A stretch of DNA of 64,000 nt, from the NCBI GenBank assembly GCA_947498625.1, contig CANMKR010000001.1, positions 922,090 through 986,089 on the forward strand. The letters run 5' to 3'. Source of the stretch: an uncultured Kangiella sp. GTDB taxonomy: Bacteria; Pseudomonadota; Gammaproteobacteria; Enterobacterales; Kangiellaceae. The stretch's first letter is position 1. Each line of letters opens with the position of its first letter. The notes below the pieces were generated by a model. The model worked only from the letters and a program-made list of their open reading frames with translations. It did not search any database and was not told where the DNA came from. A program made the translations under genes and the position numbers. This document shows positions 8,486 through 16,559 of the stretch, in pieces.

Positions 8486-9475
8486 TCAAATAACCGATAC
8501 CACCACTTTACCAATGGCTTTGCCACTTGATAAGTGATCCTGAGCTTTACCAATATCTTCAAGCATAAAATCAGCCTTGTCCACTATAGGCTTTAACTTG
8601 CCTTCATCAGCAATTCTGGCTAATTCAGTTAGGATGCGTTGATGTTCTTCTCTTTTATAGTTATGCAGCATAGGGATCAACATAAATACTACATGTAACG
8701 ACAAGCCTTTGAAATGAGCTACAGACAAATCCATTTCAACTAAAGAAACTGTTGTAGCTACTTGACCATTCAAAGCAGCTGCTTCAAAAGAATTTGCGAT
8801 ATTTGGCCCGCCAACTGAGTCATAAACTAAGTCAAAGCCATTTCCATTGGTATGTTTGTTAACGTATTCGGGAACAGATTCTTCTCTATAATTAATTCCT
8901 GTAGCACCAAGCTTTTCAATTACAGAAATTTGTTCAGCACCGCCACCAGTTGAATACACATCTGAGCCGAAGTAATTCGCCAATTGCAGCGCTATGTGCC
9001 CTACGCCTCCAGAGCCACCATGGACAAGCACTTTTTGACCTTCACCAACTCCTGCGCGGATCAAACCTTCGTAAGCCGTAATTCCAACTAGGGGTAGTGC
9101 TGCTGCTTCTTTCATGGATAACGTCTTGGGCTTGTGGGCGACTAGCTTAGCATCAGCTAGCATGTATTCAGCTAAAGTGCCTTTAAGATCAGCTAAACCA
9201 CCTGCACAGCCATAAACTTCATCACCAATATTGAACTCATTAACACCTTCACCAACTTCAACTACGGTTCCTGCAAAATCCATTCCTAATATCGCTGGTA
9301 GTTCTGGAGCGAAAGGTAAGTTAGTCCCCATTTGTCTGATCATCGTATCGACCGTGTTAACACTGGTTGCTGCTACTTTGATAACAAGGTGTCCCGATTC
9401 TACTTTAGGCTTTGATACTTCAGCTGCTGTAAATTGAGAGCTATCTCCAAATGCATTAATGACCATGGCTTTCAT
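8486..9475 (-). CDS. MDR-superfamily zinc-free quinone oxidoreductase
   Basis: This 329-aa NADPH:quinone reductase/alcohol dehydrogenase-like enzyme belongs to the medium-chain dehydrogenase superfamily. The N-terminal GroES-like domain carries ILGMDFAGTVVEVGEGVNEFNIGDEVYG. The nucleotide-binding loop is VHGGSGGVGHIALQLA (about residues 152-167). The catalytic-zinc cysteine and histidine pattern of true alcohol dehydrogenases is not evident, so a quinone or enone reductase is more likely. AAGGGG precedes the ATG at 9475. It is transcribed divergently from the LysR gene across 115 bp and lies at the left end of the transposon-like element. Confidence 0.85.
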   Translation of the reverse strand: MKAMVINAFGDSSQFTAAEVSKPKVESGHLVIKVAATSVNTVDTMIRQMGTNLPFAPELPAILGMDFAGTVVEVGEGVNEFNIGDEVYGCAGGLADLKGTLAEYMLADAKLVAHKPKTLSMKEAAALPLVGITAYEGLIRAGVGEGQKVLVHGGSGGVGHIALQLANYFGSDVYSTGGGAEQISVIEKLGATGINYREESVPEYVNKHTNGNGFDLVYDSVGGPNIANSFEAAALNGQVATTVSLVEMDLSVAHFKGLSLHVVFMLIPMLHNYKREEHQRILTELARIADEGKLKPIVDKADFMLEDIGKAQDHLSSGKAIGKVVVSVI

Positions 9476-9561
9476 ATTAAATACCCCTTTGCGTATTTAT
9501 GGGTTCGAATTAATGTATTAAATTATATTTACCAATGTCATCATTGATAATATGCTGATAA

Positions 9562-9578
9562 CTATATTTAAAATATAG
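9562..9578. promoter_or_regulatory. Palindrome in LysR/oxidoreductase intergenic region
   Basis: CTATATT-TAA-AATATAG is a perfect 7-bp inverted repeat with a 3-bp centre and contains the T-N11-A pattern of LysR-type binding sites. It ends 12 bp before the LysR ATG, between the two divergent genes. TTGATAAT also occurs twice nearby (9544-9551 and 9585-9592). Operator function is inference. Confidence 0.5.
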
Positions 9579-9590
9579 ATTTTATTGATA

Positions 9591-10496
9591 ATGAATATTG
9601 AGCATTTAAAATTGTTTGTTCGAATTGCTGCTACTCATAACATAAGCCAAGCAGGTAAAGAATTAGGCTTGTCGGCCGCGGTATCCAGCTCCTATATCAA
9701 TAAGCTCGAGAATGAGGTTGGAGTTAAGTTACTGCACCGAACAACTCGAAAAGTGTCATTAACGGAAGAGGGCTTAGCTTTGTTGCCCCATGCTGAAGAA
9801 GTTATCGCCAGCATTGATGCAGCTAAAGCGGCGGTAGGCTCAGGAAGTATTCTGCCAAGAGGAACGTTAAGAGTAGCTGCCTCAGCTTCCTTTGGTCGAA
9901 TGCATATCATTCCAGCTCTAAAAGGCTTTCTAGAAAAATATCCCGACTTAAAAGTGGATTTAAGCTTAAGTGATCGAGTGGTAGATATGGTTGAGGGTGG
10001 CTTTGATATCGCGATAAGAAATGCGAAGTTAAATGACTCTTCATTTATAGCTCGTAAAATTGCCAATGATAAGCGAGTGATCTGTGCTTCCCCTGAGTAT
10101 ATCGAAAAGTATGGATCACCAGAAAAGCCTGAAGATTTATTGGAGCATCACTGTATAAACCTTACTTCCATAGATACTTGGTCGTTTGAAGATCCGATGG
10201 GTGAGCAAATTAAAATTAAGACCAAACCTTCTTTAGTGGTTGATAATGGTGAGTCCATTAGGGATGCTTGTCTCGAAGGCGTTGGAATAACCATTTGCTC
10301 TATTTGGTGTGCATATGAGCAGTTGAACAAGGGTGAGTTAGTACAGCTATTAAAAGACTATCCTTTAGTGTCGGAAGTGGATGTTTGGATGCTTTATCCT
10401 AGTTCAAGACTATTGGCCCCTAAGGTTAGAAGCTTTATCGATTATATGGTTGAGTTTTTTGGTGAGACTCCCTATTGGGAGTCTCAGGTAAGTTAA
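9591..10496 (+). CDS. LysR family transcriptional regulator
   Basis: This 301-aa regulator has an N-terminal winged HTH (residues 1-60: FVRIAATHNISQAGKELGLSAAVSSSYINKLENEVGVKLLHRTTR) and a substrate-binding domain from about residue 88, close to the AaeR/DmlR-like branch (FDIAIRNAKLNDSSFIARKI). The ATG at 9591 is preferred over the in-frame TTG at 9585; no strong ribosome site is visible. Its stop overlaps the stop of the convergent SDR gene by 4 bp. It probably controls the divergent oxidoreductase and perhaps the SDR-LLM-crotonase operon; the ligand is unknown. Confidence 0.9.
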   Translation: MNIEHLKLFVRIAATHNISQAGKELGLSAAVSSSYINKLENEVGVKLLHRTTRKVSLTEEGLALLPHAEEVIASIDAAKAAVGSGSILPRGTLRVAASASFGRMHIIPALKGFLEKYPDLKVDLSLSDRVVDMVEGGFDIAIRNAKLNDSSFIARKIANDKRVICASPEYIEKYGSPEKPEDLLEHHCINLTSIDTWSFEDPMGEQIKIKTKPSLVVDNGESIRDACLEGVGITICSIWCAYEQLNKGELVQLLKDYPLVSEVDVWMLYPSSRLLAPKVRSFIDYMVEFFGETPYWESQVS

Positions 10497-11290
10497 TTGA
10501 ACTCTAATATCGAATCTAATTGTTTTACTAAGTTAAGGCACTTCTCACTATCTAACGCGTCCGGATGAGGCTCTCCAAATCTACCTAAATCGTTATCGAA
10601 GTATTTTCCTGAAGCATTTTCAAACTCTAAAGATACAGCCGCGCGAACTAAGACATCAGCACCGATACTTAAGTCTTTGCCTTCTATTCCAAAACCCTCT
10701 TTAACCATTTTACTTGCAAGTAATGAACCTGGATTAACCGAAACAACCTGTGGCCCAAATTGGCCCAATACATTGGCTAAAGCATTTGACCACATCGTTA
10801 TGGCTAGCTTGCTTTGTGCATAAGCACTCATGTTATCGTTAACGCCTTTTTCTCCTTTCAGTGCTGGTAAATCAACGGGAGACTGAGCTGCAGAAGATAG
10901 ATTAATAATACGAGACTCAGCATTTAGCAGTGGCATTAAATTTTTTGTTAATAGGTAAGGTGACAGAGTATTCACCACGAAACGAATATCAAACCCGTTT
11001 TTGGCCGTAGCTTTTGGTGAATTTAAAACCCCTGCATTATTTAAAACTACATCAAGTGACTTATGATTGGCTTTAATTGCTTCAGACAAATTGGTAACCT
11101 CTGCTAAGTCAGAAAGATCAGCTATGTAAGTTTCTACTTTACCCAAAGAGGATAACTCTGCTTCTACAGTAGCTAACTTTTCTGAGCTCCGACCGTGTAA
11201 CAATATAGTATGGCCAAGCTTTACTAATTTCTTAGCAGTTTCTAAGCCAATTCCATCTGTAGCGCCAGTGATTAAAATAGTTTTACTCAT
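10493..11290 (-). CDS. SDR family oxidoreductase
   Basis: This 265-aa short-chain dehydrogenase has TGATDGIG at residues 7-14 (cofactor loop) and NNAG at about residues 88-91. The catalytic Ser is in NLSSAAQSP. YAQSK (about residues 157-161) carries the Tyr-x-x-x-Lys pair. It resembles the retinol-dehydrogenase-like group. AAGGAAA precedes the ATG. It is the last gene of the crotonase-LLM-SDR operon, with 10 bp between it and the LLM gene. The substrate is unknown. Confidence 0.88.
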   Translation of the reverse strand: MSKTILITGATDGIGLETAKKLVKLGHTILLHGRSSEKLATVEAELSSLGKVETYIADLSDLAEVTNLSEAIKANHKSLDVVLNNAGVLNSPKATAKNGFDIRFVVNTLSPYLLTKNLMPLLNAESRIINLSSAAQSPVDLPALKGEKGVNDNMSAYAQSKLAITMWSNALANVLGQFGPQVVSVNPGSLLASKMVKEGFGIEGKDLSIGADVLVRAAVSLEFENASGKYFDNDLGRFGEPHPDALDSEKCLNLVKQLDSILEFN

Positions 11291-11300
11291 TGCTTTTCCT

Positions 11301-12266
11301 TTATGATAATTGAGGCAAAACTTCTGAAGCTATCTGCTGCATTGTTTCTTCAGAATCTTGCTTGTTAAATCTTAAGTTAAGTGCGACATGATTAACACCT
11401 ATGTCCCTTCTTGATCTTAAATAGTTGGCTAGATGCTTGGTTCCAAGTCGTAAGCCTAAATGAATAGGAGTAGGCGTTTCATCAGGATTTTTTGATATGT
11501 CCACATAGAGTGGTTCCATAACTGGTTTTTGATAAGCCTGTTTTATTTCAATGAACTCTCTCCATTTACTGATGATTTTTTTCTGTAAATCAGCGGGTCT
11601 AGGATAAAGCATCCATCCATTCCCATTTTGGGCAATCCACTCAACACTTTGCTGGCTGCCTCCTGTAATAAGCAGTGGGAGTTGTTCACTAACAGGTTTA
11701 GGGAGCATATCGATATCGCCATTTAAGGAGCCATATTGGTTCGTAAAACGTGGATTGCTGTCCTTCATATTCCTTATGTATTCAAAGCTATCCCTAAAGC
11801 GCTCACCACGATTATGATAATTAAAATTGGTTGCTGGGTACTCATTTGGGCGATCTCCAGAAGCTATGCCAAGGATCAAACGACCACTAGATAACTCATC
11901 CACGCTTGCTGCTGATTTTGCGACATGAGCTGGGTGTCTCAGAGGTAGTACAATACTGGCGACCCCAAGTACTATTTTGCTGGTTTGCCCGGCTAGGTAT
12001 CCTAGGTAAACAAAAGGATCATAAGGCTGACCAGCATCACCAAAACTAGGCACATTGAAAGGCACATCCCTTAGCCATACTGAAGAAAAACCTAACTCCT
12101 CGGCAAGTTTAACTCTTTCCAAGTGACGCTTCATGCTGGGAACAGAGTTAGATTCATATTGCTCTATTGGTACAACTAACCCAACGCTCAATTCATTAGC
12201 TTTAAACACGGAGTTATAGCCGTTGTTTAAAGATTGAAACTTGGATGTGATAGCCATGTTTGTCAT
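11301..12266 (-). CDS. Luciferase-like monooxygenase family oxidoreductase
   Basis: This 321-aa flavin-dependent protein belongs to the bacterial-luciferase-like (LLM) class. It shows SVWLRDVPF, VLGVASIVLPLRHPAHVAKSAASVDELSSGRLILGIASGDRP and GWMLYPRP, typical of the BA3436/TIGR03571-type subgroup. Such enzymes use FMNH2 or F420H2; in a gammaproteobacterium FMNH2 is more likely. AGGA lies eight bases before the ATG at 12266. It is the middle gene of a three-gene operon inside the transposon-like element. The reaction is not known. Confidence 0.87.
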   Translation of the reverse strand: MTNMAITSKFQSLNNGYNSVFKANELSVGLVVPIEQYESNSVPSMKRHLERVKLAEELGFSSVWLRDVPFNVPSFGDAGQPYDPFVYLGYLAGQTSKIVLGVASIVLPLRHPAHVAKSAASVDELSSGRLILGIASGDRPNEYPATNFNYHNRGERFRDSFEYIRNMKDSNPRFTNQYGSLNGDIDMLPKPVSEQLPLLITGGSQQSVEWIAQNGNGWMLYPRPADLQKKIISKWREFIEIKQAYQKPVMEPLYVDISKNPDETPTPIHLGLRLGTKHLANYLRSRRDIGVNHVALNLRFNKQDSEETMQQIASEVLPQLS

Positions 12267-12284
12267 TCAAAGTTCCTGCAATAA

Positions 12285-12308
12285 CGCTGTGAGAATAATC
12301 CCACAGCG
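12285..12308 (-). repeat. Hairpin between crotonase and LLM genes
   Basis: CGCTGTG at 12285-12291 pairs with CACAGCG at 12302-12308, leaving a 10-nt loop. No T-tract follows on either strand, so this is not a classic terminator. It could moderate readthrough or mRNA stability between the two operon genes. Confidence 0.5.
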
Positions 12309-12328
12309 CTTAATTGATATTCTAGATC

Positions 12329-13174
12329 TTAGTTAATTTCTTGAACCTTCATAACTAGGTCATTCCAGTTTCTTTGATTCTCAATATCGTGTTCAAGTCC
12401 TTGCTCATCGGCGATAGTGAAGCGCTTTATGGCAGGAGTCTTACTAGTAGCTTGATATAGCCAATAAGCTTCAGCTTTTAAAGCCTCATCAATTGGTTTA
12501 TCAATTGACTCGTATACGGCTTGCTTACAAGCATTGATAGACTCAGCTGGGAATTGAGCAATACGTTTGGCTAAGGTGTCTACATACTCTCCGATTTCAT
12601 CAGGCTCTAATGCTTTGTTGATAGTGCCGTAAGCTTCTGCCTCGTCTGCATCAAAGTCACGAGCGCTAAGAATGATTTCAAGTGCGCGTCCCAGACCTGC
12701 TTGTCTTGCCATGCGAGAAGCTCCGCCGCCACAAGGCAAGATCCCCATGCCAACTTCCATTTGCATAAACTTAAACTTACCACGAGCAGCAAATCTCATG
12801 TCTAAAGCAAGGGCTAGTTCATGGCCACCGCCTCGAGCAAAACCTTCTAACTTAGCAATAGTCGCTTGCGGTACTTTACTGATCCGCTCACAAACCGATT
12901 GCAGATCTAACAGTTGTGCTTCATCACGAGAGACAGCTTCTGTTGACATATGCTTGAGTAATTCAGTGTCATAATGGCACACCCAAATTTCTGGATTGGC
13001 AGATTGGAACACAACTACCTTAGTGTCTCTATCTCGCTCCAACCTCATTGCAAGGCTATTTAAATCAGCCAGCATTTCCTGGCCTTGTACGTTAACTGAG
13101 CCAAAATCAAAAGTAACCGTTAGTACACCGTTGTCACTACTAGTTTTAAATGTCTTATAACCTCTGTATTCCAT
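12329..13174 (-). CDS. Crotonase / enoyl-CoA hydratase family protein
   Basis: This protein of about 281 aa has the crotonase fold. The oxyanion-hole segment KLEGFARGGGHELALALDMRFAARGKFKFMQMEVGMGILPCGGGASRMAR is well kept. The usual catalytic Glu positions seem replaced (EVGMGILP), as in several crotonase-like proteins of unknown reaction. The ATG at 13174 follows AGGA with a 7-base gap; an in-frame TTG at 13180 is unlikely. It is the first gene of the operon leading into the LLM and SDR genes. The grouping suggests oxidation of an acyl-CoA or acyl compound, but no pathway can be named. Confidence 0.85.
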   Translation of the reverse strand: MEYRGYKTFKTSSDNGVLTVTFDFGSVNVQGQEMLADLNSLAMRLERDRDTKVVVFQSANPEIWVCHYDTELLKHMSTEAVSRDEAQLLDLQSVCERISKVPQATIAKLEGFARGGGHELALALDMRFAARGKFKFMQMEVGMGILPCGGGASRMARQAGLGRALEIILSARDFDADEAEAYGTINKALEPDEIGEYVDTLAKRIAQFPAESINACKQAVYESIDKPIDEALKAEAYWLYQATSKTPAIKRFTIADEQGLEHDIENQRNWNDLVMKVQEIN

Positions 13175-13451
13175 AATCAAATCCTGTATTTACTATTCAA
13201 TCGAGATTGGAATTATAGTTATATTTAAAAAAATGATAATGATGCTTCTTTTGTAATCACTTTATATTTTTTGTTGATAATTGGGCCGAAATGCTCTTAT
13301 TTAATCAATGAGAAAACAACACAATGGAGATAGAGTTTGTAAAGAACTTATAAAGTATTAGAGCTAAGCTGGCTTTATCAGTGGGCAATTAAGTTAATTT
13401 GGGGAGCTATTAGTCAGATAAATACAATCTCCATTGTCAGATTTATACTTA
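13175..13451. other. Non-coding right end of the transposon-like element
   Basis: This stretch contains no credible ORF. It holds an 11-bp perfect inverted repeat (ACAATGGAGAT at 13321-13331, ATCTCCATTGT at 13427-13437). Near-identical 13-bp direct repeats, GTCAGATAAATAC at 13413-13425 and GTCAGATTTATAC at 13436-13448, lie 23 bp apart and end three bases from the right terminal repeat. The promoter of the crotonase operon should be near 13180-13290. The repeats could be transposase-binding or regulatory sites. Confidence 0.55.
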
Positions 13452-13473
13452 GTGCATTTGCTACCTAATAGCG
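13452..13473 (+). repeat. Right terminal inverted repeat, 22 bp
   Basis: It begins GTGCATTTGC and ends CCTAATAGCG. It is the exact reverse complement of 8438-8459 and is followed directly by the second TAGATACT. Confidence 0.88.
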
Positions 13474-13481
13474 TAGATACT
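13474..13481 (+). repeat. Right copy of 8-bp direct repeat, probable target-site duplication
   Basis: TAGATACT matches 8430-8437 exactly. It lies 32 bp beyond the speA stop codon, so the insertion left speA intact. Confidence 0.85.
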
Positions 13482-13513
13482 TCTCCCAACGAAACTTACA
13501 GCGAGATCTAAGC

Positions 13514-15433
13514 CTAACTTTTTAAATAAGTATATGAGGATAAGCTTTCTTCATAGAAATCGATAAGTTTGACACCTTCACGAGGAGCAATACGACCTTT
13601 ACGAATTTGTTTATCGATTTGTTTTTTAACCAGTTGCGCCATGATTTCTGGATTGTATTGCATGGTTGAAAGAACTTGGTTGGCAGAAGAGCCTTTAACC
13701 ACTTCTTCGATGTAGAAATCTTTAGGGTCGTCGTCATAGCTAAAAATATGAACTTCATTCAGGCGACCAAATAAGTTGTGCATATCGCCCATCACATCTT
13801 GATAGGCACCCGTTAAAAATATACCCAAGAAATAATCCTCATCTGCTTTCAAAGAGTGTAAGGCTATATTCTTTGCAATAGGCTCACTTTCGTCGCCGAT
13901 GAACTTATCAATTTTACCATCCGAATCACAAGTGATATCAACTAATGAACATTGCTTGGTTGGTTCTTCATCAAGCCGAGTAATAGGAACAATCGGTAAT
14001 ACTTGATCGATAGCCCAGGAGTCGGCAGCTGATTGAAATACTGAAAAGTTGCTTAAATATTGTGAGGACAAGCTTTCGGAAATTTCTTTTAGCTCTTCGG
14101 GGATAAATTCTAGCTGGTGTGAAATTGCATCAATGCGAGTGAGTAGCTGCCAATAAAGGGTTTCTGTTTTTGCTAGTTCGTCTAAGGTTAAAACGCCGAG
14201 TTTAAAACCATTCATGGCTTGTTCTTTTATCTGACCAGCATCGTTATAAACTTCTTGGCAGTTATCACTGTCTTCATCCAAAAGGTTATTTAAATCCCGT
14301 AAGTTAGTGACAAGGATATGCTCATCAGGCAAAGGATCTGTATTGTAATCTACCCCTGTGCGTTTAATTTCACCTATGACCTTGGTTAAAACGCAAGAGT
14401 GGTGAGCGGTAATGGCTCTTCCTGATTCGCTGACGATAATCGGATGAGGAACATTTTGTAATTCACAGGTTTGTTTAAAGCCGTAAACAATGTCAGAAAC
14501 ATATTCATCTAAAGAATAATTACGAGATGAGTCATTGGTAGATTGAGAGCCGTCATAGTCGATAGCAAGGCCACCACCAACATCAATGTATTGTAAAGGA
14601 ACGCCATTTTGATACAGTTTGCTATATATTAAAGACGCTTCTTGCACAGCTTCTTTTACCGATCGTATATCGGTTAATTGACTACCGATATGGAAGTGCA
14701 GTAGCTCCGTCAGATGCAACATATCTTCTTGTTGTAATAGGTCTACCGCCTTTAAGATTTCTGCTATGCTTAAGCCAAATTTTGCTCGCTCTCCTGAAGA
14801 ATGCTCCCACTTACCGCGGCCTTTAACCATCATTTTAACTCTAAGCCCAATGATGGGTTCTACCCCAAGCTCTTTTGACAACTTGATGAGTCGAATTAAC
14901 TCGCTGAACTTTTCAATGACAACGACGATTTTGCGATTCATTTTGCGTCCAAGCAAAGCTAAACGCAGGTATTCATCGTCCTTGTAGCCATTTAAAATGG
15001 TTAATGAGCGCCTATTGGTATTGTAGGCCAATGCTGCCATTAATTCGGCTTTTGAACCGGCTTCTAATCCATAATGGTAAGGGCGGCCAGCATCCACTAT
15101 TTCTTCAATCACCTCACGCATTTGGTTCACTTTGATGGGATAAACCCCCATGTAGCTATTTTCATAGCCTGCTTCAGTAATGACGCGTCGAAAAGTTTCG
15201 TTGAGGGTTTTTACTTGTGAGCGAAGTATGTCATGAAAGCGGATAACTGCTGGAAATTGGATTCCGTCGGCGTGCATTTCTTTCAGAACTTCAGGGAGAT
15301 CAATTTGTAGATTGGGCTCATCTAATTTAGGCGTGACTTTTAAATTACCATCATCTCCAATTTTAAAATAACCATTTCCCCAACGTTGAACCTTGTATAG
15401 GTTTTCTGAGTCTTGTGTAGTCCAGTTACTCAT
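13514..15433 (-). CDS. speA: Biosynthetic arginine decarboxylase
   Basis: This 639-aa PLP enzyme converts arginine to agmatine, the first step of putrescine synthesis. It has the SpeA layout: an N-terminal segment (YKVQRWGNGYFKIGDDGNL), an alpha/beta barrel with YPIKVNQ carrying the PLP lysine at about residues 98-104, HFHIGSQLTDI, the DVGGGLAIDYDG phosphate-binding loop, and a C-terminal beta domain with LTGAYQDVMGDMHNLFG. Length matches the family (about 630-660 aa). Its start overlaps the end of speB by 8 bp, so speB-speA is one operon. Confidence 0.97.
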   Translation of the reverse strand: MSNWTTQDSENLYKVQRWGNGYFKIGDDGNLKVTPKLDEPNLQIDLPEVLKEMHADGIQFPAVIRFHDILRSQVKTLNETFRRVITEAGYENSYMGVYPIKVNQMREVIEEIVDAGRPYHYGLEAGSKAELMAALAYNTNRRSLTILNGYKDDEYLRLALLGRKMNRKIVVVIEKFSELIRLIKLSKELGVEPIIGLRVKMMVKGRGKWEHSSGERAKFGLSIAEILKAVDLLQQEDMLHLTELLHFHIGSQLTDIRSVKEAVQEASLIYSKLYQNGVPLQYIDVGGGLAIDYDGSQSTNDSSRNYSLDEYVSDIVYGFKQTCELQNVPHPIIVSESGRAITAHHSCVLTKVIGEIKRTGVDYNTDPLPDEHILVTNLRDLNNLLDEDSDNCQEVYNDAGQIKEQAMNGFKLGVLTLDELAKTETLYWQLLTRIDAISHQLEFIPEELKEISESLSSQYLSNFSVFQSAADSWAIDQVLPIVPITRLDEEPTKQCSLVDITCDSDGKIDKFIGDESEPIAKNIALHSLKADEDYFLGIFLTGAYQDVMGDMHNLFGRLNEVHIFSYDDDPKDFYIEEVVKGSSANQVLSTMQYNPEIMAQLVKKQIDKQIRKGRIAPREGVKLIDFYEESLSSYTYLKS

Positions 15434-16391
15434 GTATTTTACCTTTAAGACACATCAACAATTCTCTAACAACTTTGGCGGCAAAAACACTGCTGTTACC
15501 AGAGCTATCTAGCTCCGGCGATAACTCAACAACATCACAGCCGACCAAATTTTTATTCATCAAAATTTTGCATAAACTGACAAAAGAGTGAAAGTCTTCA
15601 CCTCCAGGCTCAGGGGTACCAGTGCCTGGGAAAAAGCTGGGATCAAAAAAGTCTAAATCTAAAGTCAGATAAATCGGACGTTCAGCTGCAATGCTTTCTA
15701 TCTTTTGCAAAAACTGCTGACGACTTGCCACTAACGTATCATGATTTTTCATCAACTCGTACTCGGCTTTTGTTCCTGAGCGAATACCGTATTGAATTAA
15801 TTCATGTTGACTAGAAAACCGCTCAAGAACTCGTCTAATAATTGAAGCATGAGAATAATGGTGGCCAAGGTATCCATCACGCAAATCCGCATGAGCATCC
15901 AGATGAATCACAACTAAATCTTCAAAGTCCGATAGGTATTTACTAATAGGGGCAAAAGAGATGGAGTGCTCGCCGCCTAAGGTCATGACTTTTACCTGAT
16001 CCCTGCCTAGATTAATATCTTGAAAAAGTGTTTCAAAATCGTTTGTCGCACTTTGCCATTGAGCTTCAATAAGCTTTTGCTCGGTAGGATTAGCCTCAGT
16101 GGTAATGGGATAATCTGTGATATTGAGATTGCCAAGATCGTAGAATCTAAAGTCCGCTAAATCCTCATTCAAATAGGGCGAGTAAGACTCAATACCATCG
16201 GAAACAGCACGTAGTGCATTTGGACCAAGTCTGGTGCCTTTTCTAAAGCAGGCAGTGCCATCGAACTCAAATCCAATAAGGTATATCCCGCCAGCATGGA
16301 TTTGCTTGGTTGAGCGTGAGCAATAAAAAGACACTTCCGGAGAAGCTAACTTAATATCAATAGTTTTAAGTGGAGATAGTTGACTATTCAT
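15426..16391 (-). CDS. speB: Agmatinase
   Basis: This 321-aa ureohydrolase uses two manganese ions to hydrolyse agmatine to putrescine and urea. GGEHSISFAP, HLDAHADLRDGY and LDLDFFDPSFFPGTGTPEPGG are the three metal-ligand motifs. Operon context with speA favours agmatinase over arginase or guanidinobutyrase. The ATG is at 16391, and the stop lies inside speA. The 168 bp between this gene and the divergent speD must hold promoters for both polyamine transcripts. Confidence 0.93.
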   Translation of the reverse strand: MNSQLSPLKTIDIKLASPEVSFYCSRSTKQIHAGGIYLIGFEFDGTACFRKGTRLGPNALRAVSDGIESYSPYLNEDLADFRFYDLGNLNITDYPITTEANPTEQKLIEAQWQSATNDFETLFQDINLGRDQVKVMTLGGEHSISFAPISKYLSDFEDLVVIHLDAHADLRDGYLGHHYSHASIIRRVLERFSSQHELIQYGIRSGTKAEYELMKNHDTLVASRQQFLQKIESIAAERPIYLTLDLDFFDPSFFPGTGTPEPGGEDFHSFVSLCKILMNKNLVGCDVVELSPELDSSGNSSVFAAKVVRELLMCLKGKIHE

Positions 16392-16559
16392 TTAAGCAAC
16401 ACAGCAAGATTAAGTGGCATAATTATCGCTCAATAAGTTGTCCTAAGCCAGCAAAAATGAATTGGCGACATTATTATTCGGTAGTAAAATAGCGCGACTT
16501 ATACAATCTAATTGTAACTATAAATTAGGATACTTGGGCTTAACGAAGAGGACACCCTA

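Larger units (their letters stand above)
8438..13473. mobile_element. Transposon-like 5,036-bp element without transposase, carrying a metabolic cassette
   Basis: The segment is bounded by perfect 22-bp terminal inverted repeats: 8438-8459 (begins CGCTATTAGG, ends AAATGCAC) and its exact reverse complement at 13452-13473. Both ends are flanked by the same octamer TAGATACT. Removing the segment plus one octamer joins the AbgT terminator to the region just downstream of speA and gives a normal convergent intergenic space. Inside are five intact genes (quinone oxidoreductase, LysR regulator, SDR, luciferase-like monooxygenase, crotonase) and no transposase, resolvase or integrase. This makes it a non-autonomous transposon presumably mobilised in trans. 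An 8-bp duplication occurs in several IS families (for example ISL3, IS66, IS256, ISAs1); I cannot assign one. Confidence 0.8.

Noticed and set aside
13522..13758. 78-codon minus-strand frame inside speA
   Set aside because: It is a shadow of speA in another frame.
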